Shown here: piece after piece, positions 53,181 through 60,228 of the stretch
Position numbering within the stretch: position 1 is the stretch's first letter
Layout of the letters: each line of letters starts with the position of its first letter
NCBI RefSeq assembly: GCF_015234135.1
Contig: NZ_JADGIK010000010.1
Span: forward strand, 1 to 60,228
Direction of reading: 5' to 3'
DNA: 60,228 nt
From: Faecalibacter rhinopitheci
GTDB lineage: Bacteria > Bacteroidota > Bacteroidia > Flavobacteriales > Weeksellaceae
Notes under the pieces: generated by a model
Databases searched by the model: none
What the model was told of the DNA's origin: nothing
Seen by the model: the letters and a program-made list of their open reading frames with translations, nothing else
Translations under genes and position numbers: made by a program

Positions 53181-54983
53181 TTATCCCATTGTTTTTTCGT
53201 AACGCTTACGATCATTCTCTTTTAAGTGAATTTTACGTAAACGGATGAAGTTTGGAGTTACCTCGATACACTCATCACCTTGGATATATTCCATACATTC
53301 CTCTAAAGTCATTTCGATTTTTGGAGCAATTGTAGTAGAATCATCTTTACCTGATGCACGAATATTATTTAATTTCTTAGCCTCAACAACGTTTACAACT
53401 AAGTCATTATTACGAGAGTGCTCTCCTACGATCATACCTTCGTAAACCTCTTCACCTGGAGCGATAAAGAATTTACCACGATCTTGTAATTTATCAATAG
53501 AATAAGGAGTAGATGTACCTTGATCTTTAGAAATAATTACACCTGCAGAACGTCCAGCGATAGCACCTTTAAAAGGTTTATACTCTAAGAAGTTGTGTGC
53601 CATTACAGCCTCACCAGCAGTATTTGTTAACATTAATGAACGTAAACCAATTAAACCACGAGAAGGAATCTCGAACTCTAAGTGTTGCATACCTTCTTTA
53701 GCTTCCATTACTAATAAATCACCTTTACGTTGAGTTACTAAGTCAATGGCTTTAGAAGAGTAATCATCTGGAACATCAATTACTAACGTTTCATATGGCT
53801 CACATTTTACACCGTCAATTTCTTTGAAGATAACTTGTGGTTGCCCAACTGTTAACTCATAACCTTCACGACGCATTGTTTCAATTAATACAGATAAGTG
53901 CATGATACCACGTCCGTAAACTAATTGTGTATTAGAATCTTCTGTTGGCTCAACACGTAAAGCTAAGTTACGCTCTAATTCGTCAGTTAAACGATCAACT
54001 AAGTGACGAGAAGTCACAAATTTTCCGTCTTTACCAAAGAATGGAGAGTTGTTGATACCGAATGACATGTTCATTGTAGGCTCATCAATATGCATAATTG
54101 GTAATGCTTCAGGATTTTCTGGATCAGCGATAGTATCACCAATTTGGAATCCATCAATACCAACTACAGCACAGATATCTCCAGCTTTTACAACAGAAGC
54201 TTTAACTTTTCCTAAACCTGTAAAAGTGTATAATTCTTTGATTTTATGTTTTTTGAAAGATCCATCAGGCTTAGTTAAAGCAATCCAGTCTCCTTCTTTG
54301 ATTTCTCCTCTTGTTACTTTACCTACAGCAATACGTCCTAAGAATTTAGAGTAATCTAAAGATGTAATTTGCATTTGTAATGCACCTTCATTTACTTTTG
54401 GAGCAGGCACGTGCTCTAAAATACCATCCATTAATGGAATAATATCTTCTGTACGTACATTCTCTGTGTTGAACCAACCTTGTTTAGAAGATCCGTAGAA
54501 CGCAGGGAAATCTAATTGTTCCTCAGTAGCATCTAAGTTGAAGAATAATTCAAAAACTTTATCATGAACTTCGTCAGGACGACAGTTTTCTTTATCAACT
54601 TTATTGATAACTACTAATGGTTTTAAACCTAATTCTAAAGCTTTTCCTAAAACGAAACGAGTTTGAGGCATTGGTCCCTCAAAAGCATCTACTAATAAGA
54701 TAACTCCATCGGCCATTTTCAATACACGCTCAACTTCACCACCGAAATCCGCGTGGCCAGGAGTATCGATAACATTGATTTTTACACCTTTATACTCTAC
54801 CGATGCATTTTTAGAAAAGATAGTAATCCCTCTTTCACGCTCGATATCGTTGTTATCCATGATTAATTCACCTGACTCTTGGTTTTCTCTAAAAACGTTA
54901 GTTGAGTGAAGAATTTTATCAACCAAAGTTGTTTTACCGTGGTCAACGTGTGCGATAATCGCAATATTTCTGATGTTTTGCAT
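53181..54983 (-). CDS. typA: Translational GTPase TypA/BipA
   Basis: A 600-residue ribosome-binding GTPase needed for ribosome assembly and stress adaptation. GTPase motifs are in place: [15 protein letters not shown] (G1), RGITI (G2), [16 protein letters not shown] (G3) and NKVDKE (G4). The EF-G-like domains III and V and the BipA-specific C-terminal domain follow; length is normal. Single gene. Cytoplasmic. Confidence 0.97.
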   Translation of the reverse strand: MQNIRNIAIIAHVDHGKTTLVDKILHSTNVFRENQESGELIMDNNDIERERGITIFSKNASVEYKGVKINVIDTPGHADFGGEVERVLKMADGVILLVDAFEGPMPQTRFVLGKALELGLKPLVVINKVDKENCRPDEVHDKVFELFFNLDATEEQLDFPAFYGSSKQGWFNTENVRTEDIIPLMDGILEHVPAPKVNEGALQMQITSLDYSKFLGRIAVGKVTRGEIKEGDWIALTKPDGSFKKHKIKELYTFTGLGKVKASVVKAGDICAVVGIDGFQIGDTIADPENPEALPIMHIDEPTMNMSFGINNSPFFGKDGKFVTSRHLVDRLTDELERNLALRVEPTEDSNTQLVYGRGIMHLSVLIETMRREGYELTVGQPQVIFKEIDGVKCEPYETLVIDVPDDYSSKAIDLVTQRKGDLLVMEAKEGMQHLEFEIPSRGLIGLRSLMLTNTAGEAVMAHNFLEYKPFKGAIAGRSAGVIISKDQGTSTPYSIDKLQDRGKFFIAPGEEVYEGMIVGEHSRNNDLVVNVVEAKKLNNIRASGKDDSTTIAPKIEMTLEECMEYIQGDECIEVTPNFIRLRKIHLKENDRKRYEKTMG

Positions 54984-55001
54984 TCTTGAAAATTATGGGT
55001 G

Positions 55002-55009
55002 CAAATTTA
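55002..55009 (-). promoter_or_regulatory. Probable -7 box of typA
   Basis: On the minus strand TAAATTTG followed by C matches the flavobacterial -7 consensus, 18 bp before the typA ATG. No -33 TTG was found at a normal distance. Confidence 0.45.
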
Positions 55010-55175
55010 CGACAAATTTATTTTTAATTACTATTTTATTGATAATATTTAAAATAATCAATTAAAAAGTCAGAAAAAGTTAATTTATATTTAAATTTCC
55101 CTATAAAATCGCATATTTTTTAACTATTATTGGATATAAATACAGCTCCTAAAGAGAAAAATTATAATTTAAAAA

Positions 55176-56096
55176 TTAGCGACCATACTGTTCATAATAA
55201 TCTTCTGCATATTTTTCTAATCTTTTTAATAATGCAATATTATCGTTTTCAATAGAAGTTAATTTGTCTTCAACATTTGTAAACAATGGAATATACCATT
55301 CCACAAAGTCAAAATACTGTCGTACTCCACGGTTTGAAAAGGAATAACCATGACGAGCAAAAATTGTATTTCGGATGATTTCTAAATCTAATTTTCTGAG
55401 ATTTTTCAATTCCTTTTCAGTTAATTTTTTTGAAGATGCGTTTATTTTATAAATAGCATCTGAAGCTGCTCGGTTAACATTTATTACGTATTCTTCTCCT
55501 TCGTAGTTTTCTTTTTTATCTTTATAATTAACCCAATCCACTAAAGGATAATTTTCTACTTCTCCTTCATCATATTCAAAAGTATTAGGCTTCAGCATCA
55601 AATTTGAATCATATCTAAAGTCTTTACGTTTTAATGAAAATTTTCTTGAATATACAGGTAAATCTTTTCGTTTCGAATACCAAAATCCGTAGATAGAATC
55701 GTTATTTGGAGCTATATTAAATTTAAACGTTCCATCATATTTATGATCTCCCGGCTCTGTTACCACAACATATCGCGTAGAATCTGTATTTTTTATAGTC
55801 CCCACGAATGGACGCATATTTCCTGCAGTAACACTATAACCTTTTACGTCTTCATCGGTGATTTTTTGTATCACAAATCCTATACGATTAGATACTGAAA
55901 AAATTTCAGAACGATTATAATCGACAGAATCCGCTTCGAATATTCCAGCCCATAATCCATAATCGCTTTCGCTTATTTCGATATTCTCTGATTGTATCGT
56001 ATCAGTAGTTTCGGGTGTGGCCAAGTTATTTTGCTTTTCATTTTTACATGAAAACATTATCATTAATAACAAAATATAGATAAATTGATATTTCAT
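55176..56096 (-). CDS. YARHG domain lipoprotein
   Basis: A 306-residue lipoprotein with lipobox MFSC (Cys17). The C-terminal ~85 residues are a YARHG domain: LRKLDLEIIRNTIFARHGYS, then YFDFVEWYIPLF and a charged helix. YARHG is an extracellular domain of unknown function often near peptidoglycan-linked proteins. The middle is beta-rich (IKNTDSTRYVVVTEPGDHKY). It follows the DUF2306 gene by 6 bp, forming a two-gene unit. Confidence 0.88.
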   Translation of the reverse strand: MKYQFIYILLLMIMFSCKNEKQNNLATPETTDTIQSENIEISESDYGLWAGIFEADSVDYNRSEIFSVSNRIGFVIQKITDEDVKGYSVTAGNMRPFVGTIKNTDSTRYVVVTEPGDHKYDGTFKFNIAPNNDSIYGFWYSKRKDLPVYSRKFSLKRKDFRYDSNLMLKPNTFEYDEGEVENYPLVDWVNYKDKKENYEGEEYVINVNRAASDAIYKINASSKKLTEKELKNLRKLDLEIIRNTIFARHGYSFSNRGVRQYFDFVEWYIPLFTNVEDKLTSIENDNIALLKRLEKYAEDYYEQYGR

Positions 56097-56102
56097 AGGA
56101 TT

Positions 56103-56747
56103 CTACTTTTTAGAATAGTTAATATATATTTCGATAAGAATTAAATTCAAAACCCATCCTAACCAAGCTACTACTATATAAGCCTCCATTGGATTTGGTT
56201 TGAATAAGTAAACAATTATCACTTTCCATAATCGTAAAGTTAATGCCGACAAGGTTAATGCATAACTGCGCCACATATCTCGTTGATGCCCTTTAAAATT
56301 CTTATTTTTTATACGAACTAGCGCTCGTATTGTGTAAAAAATCCAAAGTATTCCGAGTATTATAAAGGCAAATTTTGCACCCAATCCTCCATTTGCATAA
56401 TATCCTATAAATATCCCCGATGGTGCTGCAAATATTACAACTATAATAACGTAGGCATATCCTAGCCATTGATGTATTCTTCGAGGAACAATTTTCGCAA
56501 TAGGAAAAAGCTGAACTAATCCGATTAATAAAACAAAGATTGAAAAAAAAACATGTATATAAAATACCGGTAAATAACCATTTACGTGTTCTACTTCATC
56601 TTGTTTTATTGCTAAAAATGCTACTTCATCTGTTAATACAGAATATTTTAGCGTAATCTGTATCATTAAATAGGTAAAATAAATCCAGATTGATATTAAC
56701 AAGAATTTCCACCATTTTATATGTTTTATTAAGTTATTCACTATCAA
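56103..56747 (-). CDS. DUF2306 family membrane protein
   Basis: A 214-residue inner-membrane protein with about six hydrophobic helices, among them FLLISIWIYFTYLMIQITL, IHVFFSIFVLLIGLVQLF, WLGYAYVIIVVIFAAPSG and VVAWLGWVLNLILIEIYI. The HQWLGYAYV and HQRDMWRSYALTLSALTLRLW blocks carry conserved His and Arg residues typical of DUF2306. Function unknown; related heme- or quinone-linked membrane proteins have a similar layout. Co-transcribed with the YARHG lipoprotein. Confidence 0.85.
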   Translation of the reverse strand: MIVNNLIKHIKWWKFLLISIWIYFTYLMIQITLKYSVLTDEVAFLAIKQDEVEHVNGYLPVFYIHVFFSIFVLLIGLVQLFPIAKIVPRRIHQWLGYAYVIIVVIFAAPSGIFIGYYANGGLGAKFAFIILGILWIFYTIRALVRIKNKNFKGHQRDMWRSYALTLSALTLRLWKVIIVYLFKPNPMEAYIVVAWLGWVLNLILIEIYINYSKK

Positions 56748-56801
56748 TTAAATTGAAACATTGGATTTAAATTTAATTGATTTATTTTGAAGTTAAACAT
56801 T

Positions 56802-56836
56802 AAAAAAGCCTTTAGACATTTTCTAAAGGCTTTTTT
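56802..56836. terminator. Terminator of the AsmA-like gene
   Basis: A 15-bp stem (56802-56816 with 56822-56836) with a CATTT loop lies 7 bp past the AsmA-like stop. Confidence 0.85.
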
Positions 56837-56842
56837 AATAAT

Positions 56843-59800
56843 TTATTGCTGTAAAGCTTTGGCTTTTTCTTCTTCAAGATTTTTTTGATATTCTGCGAAC
56901 TCGTCATCAGTTTCATTTAAATCTTCTTTATGATATTTTCCTACTTCTACCTCAAATGTATCAGCAGGACCTGTAATTTTAATCGGTATACCTATAATCC
57001 CGAACGGTGGTAAACCTAGGCGCATACCAATATTCATGTAACCGTCTAAAGTTACTTGACCTTCTATACGAGGTCGGAATCCTGCAATTTTAAATTTTGT
57101 ACGATCAATCGTCATTACATTATTCGCAATTGATGTATGGATTTTTATATTCTTTAATTTCGCATCGTGTAAGGCATCTTTTGATGTCTTTTCTGCAACA
57201 GTATTAAATACTTTAAAACCCATTAATTGAACATCTTCTACCACAAGATCTCCATTTCCTTTTATAGTTTTTAGTTTAGGAAACATATCTACTCCTAGAT
57301 TTCCTTCTAAATGATAATCTAATGATACTTTACCATGAGCCTTTTCTGCGGCACTTGCTATTTCTCTAAATAACGTAATTTCTTTGTACGCACGCTGAAT
57401 ATCAAAGTTATTACCCTTTATATCAAAACTAAATTTAGCGTTTCTAGCATTAATTGGATGATAAATTCCATTTAAATTAAATGTAGAACCAACTAAATTA
57501 AATTGAGTTTGATCTAATTTTAGGTTTCCTTTATTCAAACTTAGATTCCCGTTAAAATTATCTAATACTAAATCATTATACAATACTTTTTTAGCTTTTC
57601 CATTAATCTTTACATCCACATTTTTTGGTAACAATACGACTCCTTCAGCTGACGAAGATGTTGTAGTTTCATTCGTATTGAAAGCCATAAAATCATTAAT
57701 ATTAATTTTTTCAGATGTGAAATTAATATCACCTTTCAAAGTTTCAGTATCTTTTAAGCTATAGTTGATGTAATTAGAAACTTTCCCATCAAAAATAAAT
57801 TGATTACGCTTATATCTTGCTTTAACGTTTTCAAAGGTTAACTGACTTCCACTAAATTTAAAAGATCCTTCTTTGATTTTAAACTTGCTCGGAAAATACT
57901 TTGTATTAATAGTTATGTTTTCTAACTTAACAAATCCACGATTTTGCAAATTTTCTAAAGCAGTTCCATTATTTCCTTTTAATCCTAGGTTTGCTGTAAT
58001 AATACCATCTACGTCTAATCCTTCAATTGGGAACAATTTGTAAAAATCACCAAGTTTTAATTCACCCTTTGAATGAATTCTATAATCTAAATGATTAAAA
58101 TCTTTTAAATCAGCATTAATCATAAAAGGTTTTCCGGCTAACGTAAACGAAATGGGTAATACTTTTACAGATAAGTCACTAAAAGATCCTCTACCACTTT
58201 TTATTTGAGTTTCAATATTTATATTTTCTAAAGGTAGATTTGGCATATCATCGTAACGTAAATATCCATTTTTCACCACTAATACAGTATTGCTAACTGG
58301 AACTATTTTACGCACTGGGTCATAAATTCCATTTACTTTCATTTGTGCAAACAAATCACCTCGCAGATCGATACCCTCTAGCGGATAAATTTTATAAATA
58401 TCTTGTAAATGAACCTTTGCTTTAAAATTAGCATCAATCGGATAATTTTTAAAATTTTTAATGTTAATTTTCCCAAATAAATAATTGTCTAAAGCTTTTG
58501 CATCTATCTGATGAATGGCTAATGATGTATGATCAAAATTTCCATCTTTGTTATCCATTTCCATATCAAGATTAATATGATCGATAGCTGCTGGCATTTC
58601 ATCTAATTTGAAATACCCATTTTGAAGAGTAGTTTTTAAATGAAAAGTTGGAATTTTTTGAAACAATTTTTTATCTGTATATTGTATAGAACCTTTCCAA
58701 TTTCCTTCTAAATTTAAAATCCCTTTTGTAGAAATATGTTTAAATCCTGTTGCATTTTTCAATGCTTCTAAATCTACATTAGAGTTGATTTCCCCTTCAG
58801 AATACATTGTTTTTCCTGCTAAGTAGGTAAAGTTAGCCTTAGTCTTTCCTTCTAATAATTTAAAATCTAGATTATCCACCTTTATCCTTAATTTCTCAGG
58901 GTCTAAGGAAGGTAAATCTATTACAGAAACTAAATTTAAGTTTTTAATTGGTGTAGGAGATTTTTTATAATTAAGGCTTGCGTCATTTATTTCTGTTTCT
59001 ATATAGACATCTGGATTTTGATTTGTATCCGAATTCATAATCCCTTTAACGGTCAACAAAATTTTTGAAGAACCTCCCATTTCCACATCCTTTGCCCATT
59101 GTTGATACGTTTCTGGAATAAGAGCAGAAACATATTTTAAATTATTATTTTCGGAAGCAATGGTTAAATCAAAAACTTTACTTTCATTAGGCATTTGAAA
59201 CTTTCCTTTTAAAGTAAATGGGAAGTGTCCAAGTTCTAACTGATTATCTATAAAATCAAAAGTAAAAGCATTTAAATCAATGGTAGAATTTACTTTACCC
59301 TTTAAGGTAAGATGTTTTATAAACGTTTCTTTATCATATACGAAGAAAGCATCTTTTATATCTGTATTCGCATCTAAGCGTAATATATTATCCTTAAAAT
59401 CAATAAATCCGTCGTAATCAAAATTCTTTAAATTTAAATTAACTTTAGTAGCTAAGTCCGCGTATTGAAAATTGGAGTTGGAAATTTTTATATCATTCAA
59501 GACTAATCCAACATCAGTTTGTTCATCATTTTCCATTTCTTGTGAAGGAATCATGATATCATAATTATTACGCCCTAAACTATCTACTTGGATTTGTATA
59601 TTAGCTTTATCGATATATAATTCATTAAAGATAATTTTATCACCAAAAAGAGATTTAATATCTACTCCTAATGCGATTTCTTTTGCATCAATTAAGTTAG
59701 TATTACCATAGGGAGGTGTACCTTTGATGGAAGAATCTTCTAAAGTAACTGTAAGTTTTGGAAAGTGTTTAAAAAAGGAAATATCTAATTTTTTAAATTC

Positions 59801-59968
59801 CACTTCAGTTTTTACATAATTTTTTGCAACATCCTTGATCCCATTGTCTATTGTCCCTTTAAATAAAAATGGCGACAAATATAAAACTAGCGCCATTCCT
59901 CCAACTGTTATACCTGTTCCTTTCAGGATCTTGTATACTTTTGGAAGGGCTGTTTTTTCCTTCTTCAT
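56843..59968 (-). CDS. AsmA-like C-terminal region protein (DUF3971 type), 1041 aa
   Basis: A 1041-residue protein with one N-terminal membrane helix (GTGITVGGMALVLYLSPFLF, about 15-34) and a very long periplasmic part made of repeated beta strands, as in AsmA/TamB/YhdP bridges. Recurrent patterns such as INLDMEMDNKDGNFD and VNGIYDPVRK, with GLPPFGIIGIPIKITGP near the end, match the AsmA C-terminal domain. Such proteins carry phospholipid between inner and outer membrane or modulate outer-membrane assembly. The substrate is inferred. Single gene. Confidence 0.9.
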   Translation of the reverse strand: MKKEKTALPKVYKILKGTGITVGGMALVLYLSPFLFKGTIDNGIKDVAKNYVKTEVEFKKLDISFFKHFPKLTVTLEDSSIKGTPPYGNTNLIDAKEIALGVDIKSLFGDKIIFNELYIDKANIQIQVDSLGRNNYDIMIPSQEMENDEQTDVGLVLNDIKISNSNFQYADLATKVNLNLKNFDYDGFIDFKDNILRLDANTDIKDAFFVYDKETFIKHLTLKGKVNSTIDLNAFTFDFIDNQLELGHFPFTLKGKFQMPNESKVFDLTIASENNNLKYVSALIPETYQQWAKDVEMGGSSKILLTVKGIMNSDTNQNPDVYIETEINDASLNYKKSPTPIKNLNLVSVIDLPSLDPEKLRIKVDNLDFKLLEGKTKANFTYLAGKTMYSEGEINSNVDLEALKNATGFKHISTKGILNLEGNWKGSIQYTDKKLFQKIPTFHLKTTLQNGYFKLDEMPAAIDHINLDMEMDNKDGNFDHTSLAIHQIDAKALDNYLFGKINIKNFKNYPIDANFKAKVHLQDIYKIYPLEGIDLRGDLFAQMKVNGIYDPVRKIVPVSNTVLVVKNGYLRYDDMPNLPLENINIETQIKSGRGSFSDLSVKVLPISFTLAGKPFMINADLKDFNHLDYRIHSKGELKLGDFYKLFPIEGLDVDGIITANLGLKGNNGTALENLQNRGFVKLENITINTKYFPSKFKIKEGSFKFSGSQLTFENVKARYKRNQFIFDGKVSNYINYSLKDTETLKGDINFTSEKININDFMAFNTNETTTSSSAEGVVLLPKNVDVKINGKAKKVLYNDLVLDNFNGNLSLNKGNLKLDQTQFNLVGSTFNLNGIYHPINARNAKFSFDIKGNNFDIQRAYKEITLFREIASAAEKAHGKVSLDYHLEGNLGVDMFPKLKTIKGNGDLVVEDVQLMGFKVFNTVAEKTSKDALHDAKLKNIKIHTSIANNVMTIDRTKFKIAGFRPRIEGQVTLDGYMNIGMRLGLPPFGIIGIPIKITGPADTFEVEVGKYHKEDLNETDDEFAEYQKNLEEEKAKALQQ

Positions 59969-60075
59969 AACTGTTTTAAATCGACTGCAAATTAGTTCAG
60001 ATAATACTGAATAAAAAAATATTGATAAAGATTTCCACCGCAGTTTAGGTGGATTAACCTCATTTTAGCGCATAA

Positions 60076-60104
60076 AAAAAGTCAAGCGATTTGCTTGACT
60101 TTTT
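60076..60104 (-). terminator. Terminator of tRNA-Lys
   Basis: AAAAAGTCAAGC (60076-60087) and GCTTGACTTTTT (60093-60104) lie directly past the 3' end of the tRNA on the minus strand. Confidence 0.85.
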
Positions 60105-60105
60105 G

Positions 60106-60178
60106 TGACCTGGCTGGGGTTCGAACCCAGGACCCCAACATTAAAAGTGTTGTGCTCTACCAGCTGAGCTACCAGGTC
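60106..60178 (-). tRNA. tRNA-Lys (anticodon TTT)
   Basis: On the minus strand 73 nt fold as a cloverleaf. Acceptor arms GACCTGG and CCAGGTC pair perfectly with discriminator A. The D arm carries AGCTCAGCTGGTAGAGC, the anticodon stem-loop reads CAACA-CTTTTAA-TGTTG with anticodon TTT, and the T loop is GGTTCGAACCC. CCA is not encoded. A T-rich hairpin follows. Confidence 0.96.
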
Positions 60179-60228
60179 TCCGTTTGGAGTGTTACTATTT
60201 TTATACTTCTTAGTAACATGAAGTTTGT

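Overview
The window is a strongly AT-rich chromosomal segment from a flavobacterium (Bacteroidota), most likely Empedobacter or a close Weeksellaceae relative. Evidence: type IX secretion sorting domains of both kinds (10116-11018 and 49569-51902), several TAnnTTTG -7 promoter boxes, the small ribosomal protein THX, and a subclass B1 metallo-beta-lactamase of the EBR/IND type inside a housekeeping operon. The genus assignment is inference.

Layout. 1-1600: gene-free repeat territory: a 409-bp-period duplication, several ~115-bp cruciform-forming repeat units, and a GC-richer segment with a strong nested hairpin. 1538-5568: a small defence-type island: a DUF4007 gene and a stub resembling the N-terminus of an ATPase on the plus strand, convergent with a tight minus-strand operon of a desulfurase-like PLP protein lacking its catalytic Cys, an HNH nuclease and a methyltransferase-HIT fusion. 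5543-7600: more gene-free sequence with another cruciform unit, a YefM/YoeB-type toxin-antitoxin pair and possible gene debris. 7598-60178: mostly conserved flavobacterial core: katG; a T9SS cargo protein; aguB-metallo-beta-lactamase-aguA; two tandem DUF5715 peptidase-like genes; a gamma carbonic anhydrase-like gene and an Nfu/NifU protein; sixA-ppk1-ppx (polyphosphate); isochorismate synthase and a thioesterase (menaquinone); PadR-PspC; S1/P1 nuclease; M28 peptidase; rlmF; sbcDC preceded by a 51-aa basic ORF; THX; a LolE-like permease, a cystathionine beta-synthase-like gene and lptB; a NamZ-like muramidase; NUDIX; two cell-surface genes; typA; a YARHG lipoprotein; an AsmA-like protein; and tRNA-Lys(UUU) at the right edge.

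Two genes are visibly broken: a secreted head-repeat protein (47790-49301) with two in-frame TAA codons, and an SGNH-like membrane protein (52221-53139) with a one-base shift at a run of seven A.

The part most worth attention is the left 7 kb. Cruciform repeats whose stems change in sequence but still pair, around a 19-nt loop of constant length, lie on both sides of the DUF4007/desulfurase/HNH/methyltransferase-HIT island. The two convergent operons of that island carry look-alike palindromes upstream. I read the island as a partly decayed or unusually built sulfur- or nucleotide-modification defence system; that reading is inference. Intact genes were judged by motifs and context only; no database was consulted.
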